From Portunus trituberculatus (taxonomy: Eukaryota > Arthropoda > Malacostraca > Decapoda > Portunidae): a stretch of 64,000 nucleotides of DNA. The stretch covers positions 8,503,924-8,567,923 of the forward strand of contig NC_059287.1 of the NCBI RefSeq assembly GCF_017591435.1. The letters are read 5' to 3'. The translations under genes were made by a program, and so were the position numbers. The notes beneath the pieces are model-generated. The model made no database searches and had not been told where the DNA came from. It worked only from the letters and a program-made list of their open reading frames with translations. Shown here piece after piece: positions 45,775 to 58,259 of the stretch (position 1 is the stretch's first letter; every line of letters starts with the position of its first letter).

Positions 45775-48755
45775 AAAGAAAGAAAGAGTTTTTCTGGAGA
45801 ATCTTGGATATGAGACTGAGGAAGTGGTTCATAACCCAGAAAAGTACAGCAAGAAAGGACTAAAGAAACTTACGTATGAGCGGAATGTAATGTATTCCAA
45901 CATAAATGGAGTGATATCGGGGATTTTAGAACTCAACGATTACTTGAGGGACAAGAACCCAGATATTGTGGGTCTTACTGAAACAAAACTGAGAGAGGGA
46001 GAAGACCTGATGATGGTTGGAGAAGGAAATATAATGTTTGGAAAAGAAATAGAGTAGGTAAGATGGGAGGAGGAGTGATGTTGCTGGTTAAAAAGATATA
46101 AAGGTGGATCAAGTGAAAGAAGGTATGGGAAAGGCAGAAGTGCTAAAGATCAGAGCAGAAACTAATGAAGGAAAAAGAGGCACTACATAGTGGTGTACGT
46201 ACCACCTAAGACAAATGCATGGTCAGTACAGGAATATGAAGAAATGATAAGTGATACAGGAACATGTCTGGAAGAAATGTTGGGTGGCTGTGAACGAACT
46301 ATAATGATGGGAGATTTTAATTGTAAAGAGGTGTGTTGGGAGGACTGGTCAATGGAAGGATCAGAGACAACATGGGAAATACACTATTGACACTGGCAAT
46401 GGAAAATGTGTTAACTCAGTGGGTCAAAGAAGATACTAGGTTTGGAGGAGAGGGAGCATCGTCAAGACTGGACTTGGTCTTTAGTACAGAGCCAATGGTC
46501 ATTGAGGAGATGAGGGTGGAGTGCCCTTTAGCAAAGAGTGATCATGCAGTTTTGGAGTTCAAGGTGATAGATGAAGAGAAATCTAGAAGAAATGAAGAAT
46601 ATAAAGTGGGAAGATGGAATTATGCCAAGACAGATTTTGGAAACCTAAAGAAATTCTTTCAAGAGACAAATTGGATGAAATTCAAGAGTGCTAAGGAGCA
46701 AATGAAAAGTGGAAGGAATTTATAAAAATATACAAAGAAGGTGAGAAAAATTTGTACCAATAAGACAACATAGAGAAGTTGGAAAGCAGGACTGGTTTAA
46801 CGATAGATGTGAAAAGGCTAGAACAAGAAAAGAGGATGCATGGAAGAGGTGGAGAAGGAAAAGACGGATTAAGCAGTGGGAAAGTTACAAAAGAGCAAGA
46901 AATGAATATGTGTTGATTAGAAGAGAAGAAAGAAAGAAACAAGAAAAGGATATAATTGATAAATGTAAAGACCAACCAAGGCTTTTTACAGACATGTGAA
47001 CAACAACATCAAAAATAGAGAAAGTATTGAAAGTTTAGAAGTAAATGGAGTATGCAGTGAGGATCCCAGGAAATGGCAGAGGCTATGAATGGATGCTTTC
47101 GGAAGGTATTCACAAAGGAGACTGCTTTTGACAAACCACTGGTAATGGAACAGAAAGGGATTATGAAGGAGTTTCAAGTAACTGTGGAGGAGATCAAGAA
47201 TATGATGGGGAGTTTAGAAGTGAGAAAAGCTGTGGGACCTGATGGGGTATCAGGATGGATTTTAAGAGAATGCAGGAGCAACTGGCAGAAAAAGTTTGTG
47301 AAGTAATTGATGCCTCATTAAGGGAAGGTGTAGTGCCCCAAGACTGGAAAAGAGCTAACATTGTCCCAATCTATAAATCAGGTAACAAGAGAGACCCATT
47401 GAACTATAGACCAGTGTCACTTACAAGTGTGGTAGCTAAGATGTGTGAGAGGGTGGTGAAGAATAGATGGACAGACTTCTTGGAGAAAATGACATACTTT
47501 GTGAGTGTCAATTTGGTTTTAGAAAAGGGCGTTCATGCACGACAAACCTGATATGTTACTATTCGAGGGTGATAGATGTAATACAGGAAAGAGATGGTTG
47601 GGCTGATGGAATATATCTGGATTTAAAAAGGCCTTTGATAAGGTACCACACGGAGACTGATCTGGAAACTTGAAATGGTAGGAGGAGTGCATGGCAGTTT
47701 ACTAAAATGGATGGAAGACTTTTGGTAGGAAGAGAAATGAGAACAATAATTAAGGACAGACCATCAGAATGGGGCTTGGTGGAGAGTGGAGTTCCACAGG
47801 GATCAGTGTTGGCACCAGTAATGTTCGGTCTACATAAATGACATGGTGGATGGGGTGTCCAGTTATGTGAGCCTATTTGCAGACGATGCAAAATTGTTAA
47901 GAAAAGTGAGATGTGACAAAGATTGCGAACTACTCCAGGAAGACTTGGACAGAATATGGAAATGGAGCTGTACATGGCAAATGGAGTTCAACACGACAAA
48001 ATGCAAGAAATTAGAGTTTGGCAAGAGTGAAAGAAGAATCAGGAGTATGTACAAGATAGGAAATGAAGACATAAAACCAGTCATGAAGAAAAGACCTTGG
48101 GGTGACAATTACCAATGACCTATCGCCAGAGAGACATATAAACAAAATAATTGGAGAAGTATTGAACTTATTGAGGAACATAAGAGTGGCGTCAGATATT
48201 TAGATGAAGAAATGATGAAGAAAATAATTACTGCAATGATAAGACCGAGGCTTGAATATGCAACAATACAGTGGGCTCGAACTTAAAGAAACACATAAGG
48301 AAACTAGAGAAAGTACAGAGGGCTGCAACAAAAATGGTGCCTGACTTAAGAGATTTGACTTATGAAGACAGACTGAAAAGAATGCAACTTCCGACCCTGG
48401 AAAACAGAAGAGAAAGGGGAGACCTGATAGCAATATACAGAGTGATGATTGGCATGGAAAAAATGGATAGGGAAGATCTGTGTATGTGGAATGAAAGAAT
48501 GTCGAGAGGGCATGGGAAAAAACTAAAAATGACCACTTATAGGAGAGATGTGAAAAAATATAGCTTCCCTCATAGAAGGGTGGAAGCATGGAATAGTTTA
48601 GACGTGGAAGTATTCAACGCAAGGAATATTCATGATTTTAAGAAAAAGCTGGACATTAGTAGATATTGAGACGGGACAGCACGAGCATAGCTCTTTTCCC
48701 GTATGTTACAATTAGGTAAATACAATTAGGTAAATACACACACAAATATATTTAC
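45775..48755 (+). mobile_element. LINE family B, copy B2
   Basis: Starts right after the (AC)n of A5, at the equivalent of B1 position 37679, so ORF1 is nearly absent. Otherwise collinear and almost identical to B1. Ends with two ACAATTAGGTAAATAC units and a short (AC)n at about 48735-48744. Confidence 0.87.
45880..48666 (+). pseudogene. LINE B2 ORF2 (endonuclease and RT), frameshifted
   Basis: Same motif order as B1: NPDIVGLTETKLREGED near 45965, VVYVPPKTNAWSVQEYEEM at 46190, MMGDFNCKEVCWEDW, LDLVFSTEPMVIEEMRVE near 46465 (frame better kept than in B1), AKSDHAVLEFK, then RT blocks to SLFADDAKLLRK near 47870 and a C-terminus ending KKLDISRY at 48669. It shares several single-base losses with B1 (for example before the TAA in the motif near 48285), but others differ, some in homopolymers. 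Confidence 0.85.
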
Positions 48756-49978
48756 ATCTATTTATGAAGATGCTATTGAATTGAAAATATAACATCATTC
48801 CAATTAGCAAAATAAATTTTATTATAAAAGTTTTGGTTAGAAACCATAGATCTTAATTTGGCAAAAAATTGATGCTAGAGGAAAATGGTGTGTTTCTTCT
48901 GGCTCAAGACGATGGAAAGAATTGACAGAACAGTAAAAAAAAAAAAAAAACAATGGAAATCGTTGAAGACGATGGAAAAAGTTTTATTGTGATGCTGCCT
49001 AAGTGCTATGCTGCCTAGCGGGATCGAGGGATCGCTCACGCGGTAGGTTTGAATATGCTTGGGGGCAGCTCCGGATAGTAGCGAATTCCGGATAGTGGAG
49101 ATTCGGATACGCGGGCGATTACTGTATTATCAAATAGCCAATTTGGTTTTAGAAAAGGTCGGTCGTGTGTAACAAATTTATTGAGTTTCTACTCTAGAAT
49201 AGTTGCTAAAGTACAAGAGAGAGAGGGATGGATTTACTATTTATTTAGATTTAAAAAATGCGTTTGATAAAGTGCCACATGAAAGATTACTATGGAAGTT
49301 AGAGGAGAAGGGTGGCTTAAAAGGAAGCACATTGAGATGGATGGAAAATTACTTGAGGGGGAGAGAAATAAGGATGGTAGTTAAATATATGAAGTCTAAG
49401 TGGAAAACAGTAGACAGCGGAGTGCCACAGGGGTCAGTATTGACGCCAATACTTTTTCTCGTATATATAAACGACATGCCAGTGAGAGTGAACAGCTACA
49501 GAAATCTGTTTGCGGATGATGCAAAACTGTGCAGAGTCATAAAACAAAAAGAGGATTGTGAAATACTGCAGGAAGACTAAAACAAGATCTGCAAATGGAG
49601 TAAAAAATAGGAAATGGAATTCAATGTGGACAAAAGCCATGTCATGGAAATGGGAAAGAGTGAGAGACGACCCGTGGGAATCTATAAGATGGGAGATGGA
49701 GTAGAACTAGAAAAAGTAAAAAAGGAAAAGGACTTGGGAGTGACGATGGAAGAAAACAATCAACCGGTAAGCCATATTGATAGACTTTTCAGAGAGAGAT
49801 ATAATTTGCTAAGGAATATTGGATTAGCATTTCACTATATGGACAAAGAAATGAAGAAATTGATAATTACTAAAATAAGACCCAAATTGGAATATGCAGG
49901 AGTGGTGTGGACCCCCATAAAAAGAAACACAAAGAAATTGGAGAGACTACAAAAAATGGCTACAAGACTGGTTCCAGG

Positions 49979-50757
49979 TCCCTACTCACCCTGGAAAATG
50001 GTGCAATAATGATGGAAATTTAGCTTTCTGGTGGTACGTTGTGCGCAGTTCAGCATTGCTATCGTAGCACGGGTGGTTATTTTTCGCTGTAACTTGTGCT
50101 GGTATTCTCACTAAATTACACAGAATTTTCCGCCTGATTTGAACTGCAGTTGCTCAGAACTGCTCCAAAATGTGCTAGGGTAATTATTTTTCACACCTGT
50201 GCATACATTATGCCCACACAAATAATATAAAATACGTTTTCAGAGTGTCTTCTTGATGTGCATACTATCATGAGCGAGGATACGCATGCCCGTATATGAT
50301 AATATACGAAATACGCAATATACTACCAATAAACGAATAATATCTGGCATATCTGCTCTCTAACAACAACATTTGATCATTACTCTTGTTATTTCTGTAA
50401 ATAAAATGCACAAATAGCCACTAGCGACGTTGTAAAATAATAATAATTGTGAAAAAAGGGACATCAGATACTCTACTGTGTGGATGCCATTGTCGTGGCG
50501 CGTCCCATGAGTCGAGGGAGGATTGGAGAATGTCATCTGGCAACTAGCAGCAGCCAGGAAGAGTGCGGTTTAATTCTGTGACTCATCAAATATGGGACCA
50601 TGATTGTGGACAGGAGGCATTTCCCTCAAAGCCACGATCGTGGTCCATAGCACTGAAAGGGTTAAATACACAAAAAAATTGATTTCCTGAATTTGACCTG
50701 GTGAAATGGGGGTGCGTCTTATATGCCCATGTGTCCTATATGCTGTCAAATACAGTA
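49979..50757. other. Unassigned stretch
   Basis: No gene or element recognised; ends at the TA of the Tigger that starts at 50758. Confidence 0.5.
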
Positions 50758-51036
50758 CAACTAACTCGATTTATGTGTGTTTGATTTACGCGTTTTTGTT
50801 ATAAAGCGACCAAAAAAATATTGTAATTAATTTAATTTGTGCGATTGGTTTCTTTATACGCGATTTGGCCCAACCGCATTTTCAAACTGAGCGCCAGACG
50901 CAATTTCAAACTGTGCGCCAGAGAATTCCGCAGCTGGCCGATAGGTGGCAGCTCTGTTCTTCTCGTGCCTCATTTGCAGTCTGCCAGCACTGAGTTCAGA
51001 TGGAATCTCTTCAATCTGCCTATATAATTCACCAAG

Positions 51037-51090
51037 ATGGCCCCAAAACGTCCTTCATCTTCTTCTGCATGTGGGGTTATTTTTTATAAG
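51037..51090 (+). pseudogene. Tigger transposase N-terminus only
   Basis: MAPKRPSSSSACG in a good start context (ACCAAGATGG) is the usual beginning of Tigger/pogo transposases. The frame runs into the tandem repeat within ~20 codons and no HTH follows. Confidence 0.45.
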
Positions 51091-51360
51091 TGGATTTTTG
51101 ATAAAGTGGTAAAGCTCAGAGGAAGATGGTGACTGACTGTGGTGTGAGTGGTAAAGGCAGTGACGCAATGAGTGTTGTGTTTACGTATTCTTTGTTTTGT
51201 TGTTTTTCTTATTGTTTTTGCTTTTCCCTTTACTTTAAATACACTTCTAGTATTTAGAATGGTAAATAATAAAAACATGTTAATTTAGCCAAATGGAAAA
51301 GCTCAGAGTAAGATGGTGACTGACTCTGGTGTGAGTTATGAAGACAGTGATGCAGTGAGG
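51091..51360. repeat. Tandem repeat, left part (~187-bp unit)
   Basis: The word AAGCTCAGAG-AAGATGGTGACTGAC recurs at 51112 and 51299. The array continues at 58260-58812 after the 6.9-kb insertion. Confidence 0.85.
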
Positions 51361-51499
51361 TTTCCTGGTCGAGACGGCCCCTGACCACGACGGCCCCCCA
51401 CGACGGACCTCCCCAATGGCCCCACACTATAGACCACGACACCCTCATATGTTTACCCTAACGGCCCCATGTTTACCGTGACGACCCCACACCAAATTT

Positions 51500-52607
51500 T
51501 AGCTTATTGTCCTCCTATTCCTTTCATTATGTTAATACGTTAACCGCGGATGGCAACTCAGCATTCCTGAGATAGTGTTTTGTAGTATGGAGCGTTAAAA
51601 ACCATAATGTATTGGTACACCGGTGTATCCTGCACATATAGTGCATATACTTATACAGGGTGTAACACGACTTTCTGTAAATATTGAAAGAAGTGAGAGA
51701 ACATGCATTTCTAAGCAGAAGATGTTATATACTGTTACGGCCGCCTTAACCCCAGTGCTCACAAGCTTGGCCGTCTCGCCAACTCGTGCCCCAGTGCACT
51801 CTACACTGCCCTCTGCTCTAGCAAGGCGACTGCCCAATTCTCGGGTTCAGCCCCTGACTCACCACTTCCTGGTGGCTAGAGGGAGTTAAATAAATTTCAC
51901 CCACGCAGCCCAGACACCGTAACTCCAGGTACAACTCTGAGGTCGCTACCCAATTTAACCCTAATTGGGAAGGTACACTAACCCTGCACTACGTGCAGAA
52001 CACCCTAGCCAGAGAGGACAACAAACCGTGTCTCAAAGAGCAGATAACAGTATCGCATCACACAAATTAGGTCAGAGGACCCGGGAAAGCAACCGCCCAC
52101 ATGTAACGGGACCGCCCACGCTTCCCACAACAAGACGCGTGCACTCTTATCCTCTCGGTGGAGTGCCACTCTCCATCCGAGTAGCATTTACAGCACAAGA
52201 CAACACAAACAACAACAGACTAACAACCTACTATACTACGACACAACACTACCCAATACTACTCAATTTAGGACTATGGGACACTCTACTTCATCCCCCC
52301 TGAGGTTGTTGAAATAATGCCTTTAAAACCAAGGCACACAACGCAAATAGTCCTGCCTCAACGCCAGCTGGCGCTTACTGGGTTGGCAACATCCCACGCC
52401 GTCTGCCAGCAACGATCTTCACACTCTGAGTAGTGAATACACACCCCTACCTCCCCCAGCAATAGGCTGCAAAGCAGTTACACGAGTGCAGGGTATAGTA
52501 ATACCCCACCCACAACGCCGTAGAACGAACCCAAACGCAAAAAGTTAAGAAAATAAAGTACGAGAGCGCATGCGTCCTCTCTCTTCAAGGGGCCAACGTG
52601 TACTGAG
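51500..52607. other. GC-richer stretch without recognised genes
   Basis: 51735-52600 is CA/C-rich and could be a decayed LTR or UTR on the minus strand, but I found no second copy, primer-binding site or coding support. Confidence 0.4.
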
Positions 52608-52615
52608 GTCTGGGG

Positions 52616-55414
52616 CAGTGCTGCCAGGTCGAGTTGCCAACTTTACCCTAAATTCACCCTCAACATTACCCTGTTTGCTTTAAGATTACCCTGTTTACTA
52701 CTAACCTATTTTTTAAAGATGATTTATACGCATATATATATGTAAGAGATATCAGCATAATATATACAGTGATACAAAATTATACTCACATGTACTTGCA
52801 ATTCTATTTACTCGTGTTGCCAGCGTCCATAATGATTACTCCTGCTGGTCGTATTTGCGTTCCGTCATCAGGTTCATGTGTGTTGATGTAATTTTGAAAT
52901 TGTCTGATGTTGAATTTTCAAATGTTCTCTTAGCATGAAGCATTCCAATTAATGTGTCTGTGTTAAGTGAATTTCTTGTTTTTGTTTTCAAAAGATTTAT
53001 TTGAGAAAAAACTCTCTTGACACTGGCGCTTGAATGAGGCAAGCATAGCAAGTTCGTCATGAAGTTTCCCACCTTTGGAAACAAGGGTGTGTCATCACCT
53101 TTCTTAACTTTCTTTACTTCCATCCAAAACTTCCAAACACTACTGTCGCTCTGAACATTAATTTCTGTGTTCCGTAGCAAACGCCACTCATTGTCAGTGG
53201 TGTTCAAGTCATTCTCAGGGACAAGATTTGGAAATTGTGATGCTAATGGGGCAATGGATGGGACGGTTTTCTTCAAAATACACTGAGGATCCAATGCTTT
53301 GAGAGATTCAAGTAATGGATCAGTCAGATTAAATCTGTGTAGAAGCTGTGATGCACTCTCAATATAAAAATCAAGACATCTTAACCTGAAGTTTGTAAGA
53401 TCCTGTTTCTCAATACCATGGCACGAGTGTAGTGATGCAGTTACTCGACCACCCAAGTACATATCTTCTAAGGGAAGAAAATTAGCCGGGTCTCTGATTT
53501 TCACGTTTGCTAGTGCTGTTGACTTTAAATAGCCTGGCTTCAGGTAACACTCGAGTATAGTTACCAAGACTGCAGAGACTTTACTGCTAAGAGCATAAAT
53601 CTTTGGATCCTCGGCTTGCATTTCTTTATTAAGATCATTGAAGAAGAGCAATACATAATCTAGAAATTCTAGATATAGTTTATTTAGAGGATCATTAAGC
53701 TTTTGTAAGATGGACTGAGATGCTTGCAGTCGATCCTCCATCAGTGCTTGAGCAAAAAACAGCTTCAAAGCTGGGAGTTGTTCTAGAAGTCTTTTCACTA
53801 CACTGTGCAGTGATAGCCATCCTGTTTGGGATGGATGTAGAATCTTGTGGGGTTTCACATCAGCAAATTCCTGAAGCTCCTTGAAAGCCATGGACTGCTT
53901 AGGAGATAAGAAGTAATTGTGTATGTCATATGCCAGATCCTCAACTGACCTAGGTAACTTTTTGCAAGCGTACGAAGCACAGAGATGAAAAGAGTGACAA
54001 ATGCATTTCATCACAAACAAATTTGGAATATCTTGTTTAAGGAGAGTTGAAAGGGAATTATTTACCCCCATCATCACATTGGCACCGTCAGCAGCGAATC
54101 CAATCATGTGTTCCTTATATGGTATGTCAGCTTCTCTGAAAACAGACTTCATGTGTTCATGAAGGCTGGATGCAGTGGCACTTTCCAAAGGAACAAACGT
54201 TAGAAACATATCCTTCACACCTTTCACAGTTACCACTCTGGCTACAAGAGCTAGATGTTTAATGCAGCCACGGTCAGTTGATTCATCCACTATCAAAGAA
54301 AAACAGTTGTTCATTAGTAGATCAAGCAAATCATCATGCTCCTTCTTACCTAATACATTCTTCACAATTGCTGAGCATTTTGTTTTTCCACACTTAAATT
54401 TTTTTGCTTTTTCTGAATCTAGACACATTGCCTTTATCACAGGAAAGAGACGATCAACGGCTGAAAAGGGAAGATTCAGCTCACTGACAACAGCCGCTAA
54501 CCGTATTTCGCCTTCTTTCACCAGTTTTTCTTTCTTGCTGTTTCCACTAATGGATGGCATGTCCAATATGCTCCTTGTGTTTTTCAGGGTTTTCACATTA
54601 TTCACATGCTTTGTTGTTCCCGCATGTCTTTCAATTTCTGATTTACCTTCTTTTCCATCATAATTGCAGACTTTGCAGTGATAAAAAAGCGCACCTTTAC
54701 TGCTTTTACTCAGCCAGCCCTTGAAGTTCGCGCGTCATCCTCCCACTTTTCACTTTACTTTTGCGTGTAGGTTGAACGCTTGCGTTTGGCTGGGGGTGTA
54801 GTGTACGGAGAATCCATGGTTGTAGCACGTCAGTACATAAGTCAATCAATCCAATCAGCACGGACAGTCGCACTACACGCCGCAGTAACATGCGTCGCTG
54901 AGTAATTACTGACTGCCTCATAGGCCCACGTGCTCGCCGGCACCTAGCAGAGGTTGCTAGGCACTCAGTCATGTTCATGGTATTCAACATTATTTAACGG
55001 AGCTTTTTTATAGTTTTCTTCCACAAGAAATTAGGCAGATTTTATTGTTTATCTGTAATTTCTAAAATGTGATGCCCAATTTGTCACAAAATGCCATATA
55101 TGACATGACCTGGCAACTCTGGTATGCTGGCTAGGCAAGCGACGCCGCCGGTCCCGTATGGTACACGTCCAGTACAGGTTGATACATACTTTACACATTC
55201 TTGACGAACTTTGAACGGACAACAGTACGCGGTACCCGACCCCCCTCTCTCTCTCTTTCTCACACACACAACAAAATGGCTGTCTCAGAGTGTTTACAGT
55301 TTAAAGTGACGAAGTTACCCTAAAAATCAGTGTTTTTTTATTTTCTACCCTGTTACCCTGATAGCGCTCAGATTACCCTAAAACTGGGTAATTACCTTGC
55401 ACCTGGCAGCACTG
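52616..55414 (-). mobile_element. Complete hAT transposon (2,799 bp, perfect 8-bp TSD)
   Basis: TIRs CAGTGCTGCCAGGT at both ends; direct repeat GTCTGGGG at 52608-52615 and 55415-55422. Subterminal TTACCCT words cluster at both ends (52650-52700 and 55315-55395). A 589-residue transposase frame lies inside. Confidence 0.95.
52836..54817 (-). pseudogene. hAT transposase (BED-finger/ZBED5-like), nearly intact
   Basis: The open frame from Met 54605 gives 589 residues. The natural start is probably the Met at 54817 (MDSPYTTPPAKRKRS), followed by one in-frame stop and a frameshift near 54740. Between these and 54605 lies a zinc finger, YHCKVCNYD then IERHAGTTKH (C-x2-C, H-x5-H). Catalytic core: FSLIVDESTD (first Asp), GFAADGANVMMG (second Asp), CICHSFHLCAS, and the C-terminal hAT dimerisation block FPKVGNFMTNLLCLPHSSA followed by SVKRVFSQINLLKTK. 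The family usually has ERxFS there; Lys replaces the Glu that I believe is catalytic. Confidence 0.88.
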
Positions 55415-55437
55415 GTCTGGGGTGAGCCCTCCCGGTG

Positions 55438-56361
55438 CAGTGCTTCCATGAGTTGATGAAATCTTACCCTAGATTTTTGTCGATTTTACCCTAGATTCGA
55501 GTGTTTTACCCTAGATTGTCAAAGTAAAAAGTGTCACTTATTCGCAGGTAACATCGTTAAATGGGAGAGATTGTAGGCACCAATTGAGAAGTTAGCAACA
55601 CCCTCCTTCTCCACCTCCTCTCAAATAACCACCAATACCACCACAGTGGAACAGTGTAACATCATCACCCTCATCACCAGCATTATCATCATCAACATCA
55701 CTGGCATCATCATCAACGGCCTCATTATCATCCTTATCACCCAACACACTGTCACCAACCGACATGTCAACACCCACCCGACATGCCACACACATACAAA
55801 GCTCGCCTCATCAGCACACACGCCACATACCACACAACGCCAGACAACACACACAGCTGCATGACCCTCGTCATAACAATATATATAAAACAAATTACCT
55901 TACAGAATGGAAATGAAGTTATTCCTTATGATTATGGGAAGAGGCCACCTTCACGTAGATTCCAGCTGGTATACAGTTTTAAAATAGCACTACAGCCACT
56001 ACTGTGGCTGTTCTGTGTGGACTCGTCCTCGCAAGTGACTGACTGTGGGTGTGAACTGTGATCTAACCGTCCGAAGGTCTAAAACATGTACGCTTAGTAG
56101 ACGGGTGAGTGGAGACTGGGGAGAAAGGGGATGGGGTGGGTGGGTGAAGGGATGATACAAGTCACGGGGATGATTGTGTACGTGAATCGAACATGAAAGA
56201 AAATCAGCCTGCCATCAGACTGGCTCCATTCCAAGCACATCTATCCATAGGATGGCAGATTACCCTAAAATTACCCTACTTTATGCATTACCCTAAACAC
56301 TGCCTTAAGAAGGGTCCAATTACCCTAGTTTAGGGCATTTTACCCTAAAATGGAAGCACTA
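55438..56361. mobile_element. hAT MITE (924 bp, perfect 8-bp TSD)
   Basis: Ends CAGTGCTTCCAT and (reverse complement) TAGTGCTTCCAT; direct repeat TCCCGGTG at 55430-55437 and 56362-56369. TTACCCTA words cluster near both ends (55465-55520, 56263-56350), as in the neighbouring autonomous-type hAT. No transposase. Confidence 0.93.
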
Positions 56362-56619
56362 TCCCGGTGTAGCAGTTACAAGTGAAGTCCCGGGTAGAAG
56401 TGAAGTTTTTTTCAAACATATCATTCGTACTGCACCACTCAGTCGGGTCTGAGAGCCCGTGACGTGAGGAGGGTGATGTTATTAGTCTAATACAGAACAG
56501 AATGGCTGTGAATACATATGCGGGCTGCCGACCATGATGATATTAATGAAAAGAGTAAGGAGAGGAAACTAAGGAGATGCGAATATAAGCAATAATAACG
56601 CACTTAGATCGAGTACTTG

Positions 56620-56621
<2 letters not shown>

Positions 56622-56695
<74 letters not shown>
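56622..56695. repeat. (TA)n microsatellite
   Basis: Pure TA dinucleotides. Confidence 0.98.
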
Positions 56696-56698
<3 letters not shown>

Positions 56699-56804
56699 GA
56701 GAAATATGAAGTAATAACTGAGTCCAACAGTTAAAGGATTTGACTCGTTGCCTTCACTTATGATATCCTATTCATAACGTTTATGAATGGTAAAATATAG
56801 ATGA

Positions 56805-56989
<185 letters not shown>

Positions 56990-57453
56990 GCAACATGTTT
57001 GGTTGAGCCAAGGCCTCCGAGGGTAAATAACACGGGAACCTTGGCCAGAGGGTGAAAAGGTCTCTGACATGGGCAAAACCAATGGAAACTTTGGAATATT
57101 CATAATTTCAGTTGCATTACTTCGATTATAATATTATATTATTACTTGATAGCTAACTAGCTAGGTCTGTAATGTATGTAGGCCTATATAGTGTTTTATG
57201 AGAAGCCGTTATTAATTACTTCACAAAGGTAATATATTTAGTTCAATAAAGGCAATTAATTTCAAATAATTAACTTATTTAAAAGTTCCTTTTCTTCAAA
57301 GATTTTCGGACCGAAACAGACACATATTTGGAAAACTGCTGTCACAACAATCCATTCCCTTCGAAGGCGTGGGGTAAACTGAAGCTTACGTCTGGCAGCT
57401 GCCACGAGTAGTACTTCACTTCTACCCGGGACTTCACTTGTAGCTGCTACACC

Positions 57454-58160
57454 GGCTCCACGCCAGCCTCGCGGCAAACAAATTACTCCCATCCAAACGA
57501 GGGGCACAACAAGACTGGAACACACACCATACATAGAGTGCAAAACTGTACTTTGCACTCACAAAGTATCCAAGTAATTGGACAAAAATTAGGGAAGAAG
57601 TAAGCAGGAAAATAAAAAAAAAATTAGGCTTGTCCCAAACCCATCTGCCTCGTCCTCTCTCGCCCTCTCCACGGCACATGTCCTAAACGTTAGGCTATTT
57701 TTTGTTACAACACACAAAAGCATTTTAAGTTTTTTTTTTGTTTTGTTTTTACCTGTAAGATGATTTTAAAATTTCTGAGAGGTGCGCAATAGTCCATTGT
57801 GTTTTTTATGAAGTGATGACGACTGTTGCTGGATCCCTGCTGCTAAATACCGAATGTTTTAATATTGTGTTTTGCAATCTGTGGAATGTTTCAGTATCTT
57901 ACATTTAAGACAGATTGTATTAACAAGCATGCAATTTACTGATAGACATTACACGATAACATTATTGTGGTGATTAAAAGTAAGTACGTACTCACGTATG
58001 GTACTATGTGGTACAGTACCTATCACTGGGCGAGGAAGGATGGGGAGGGATGAGGGAATGGGGAGCAACTGATTTATTAATACAATCTGTCTTAGTATAA
58101 GATGCTGTATTAACAAGTATAATTTCAAACCATCTTACGGCTAAAAAAAAAAAAAAAAAG
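57454..58160. other. Unassigned stretch within the TIR element
   Basis: No recognised gene. Contains an A17 tract at about 58142-58159. Confidence 0.4.
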
Positions 58161-58259
58161 CCTAGGCCGTTGTGGTCTGTAGTGTGGGGCCGTTGGGGAG
58201 AGCTGTCGTGGGAGGCCGTTGTGGTCAGGGACCGTCTTGACCACGACCCCACAGGGAAT

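Larger units (their letters stand above)
33733..49124. mobile_element. TIR element with TA duplication, enlarged by nested LINEs
   Basis: Ends match as inverted repeats (CAGTAATCGCTCTCGTATCC left, CAGTAATCGCCCGCGTATCC right); TA at 33731-33732 and 49125-49126. Only about 460 bp on the left (to ~34196) and 370 bp on the right (from ~48755) belong to the element. The middle is LINEs A4, B1, A5 and B2. No transposase was recognised. The TIR and TA suggest the pogo/Tigger or mariner group. Confidence 0.85.
31441..49978 (+). mobile_element. LINE family A, copy A3, split by two TA-flanked insertions
   Basis: Plus-strand LINE in three parts: 31441-31770, 32761-33730 and 49127-49978. The first gap is Tigger MITE copy 2, the second is the TIR element 33733-49124. 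Part 3 begins TTATCAAATAGCCAATTTGG, the exact continuation of part 2 in the intact copy A5. 5' truncated in the endonuclease and 3' truncated near 49978. Confidence 0.88.
31451..49978 (+). pseudogene. LINE A3 ORF2 remnants (endonuclease end, linker, RT)
   Basis: 31451: PPKTNSWTNQEYKDM, then ILVGDFNCKEVEWEN and LDLVFTRGIQMND before the first insertion. After it: GKSDHVILEMDIEE (32771), LFYRFINRKIRQK, NYRPVSLTSVICKMCERVIK ending at 33730. After the 15.4-kb insertion: FGFRKGRS, a FDKVPHERLLWKLEEKGGLK block at 49260, SGVPQGSVLTPILFLVYIND at 49418 and NLFADDAKLC at 49500. The catalytic Asp pair survives, but stops at about 33150, 33410 and 49580 interrupt it. Confidence 0.82.

Noticed and set aside
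51735..52600. Possible solo LTR (TGTTACGG-like start)
   Set aside because: No second LTR, primer-binding site or clear target duplication could be seen.
54175..54663. 162-residue plus-strand frame
   Set aside because: Antisense of the hAT transposase.
55592..55893. Asp/Val-rich and Met/Val-rich minus-strand frames
   Set aside because: Products of CATCAT/ACCACC-type simple sequence within the hAT MITE; no homology or context.
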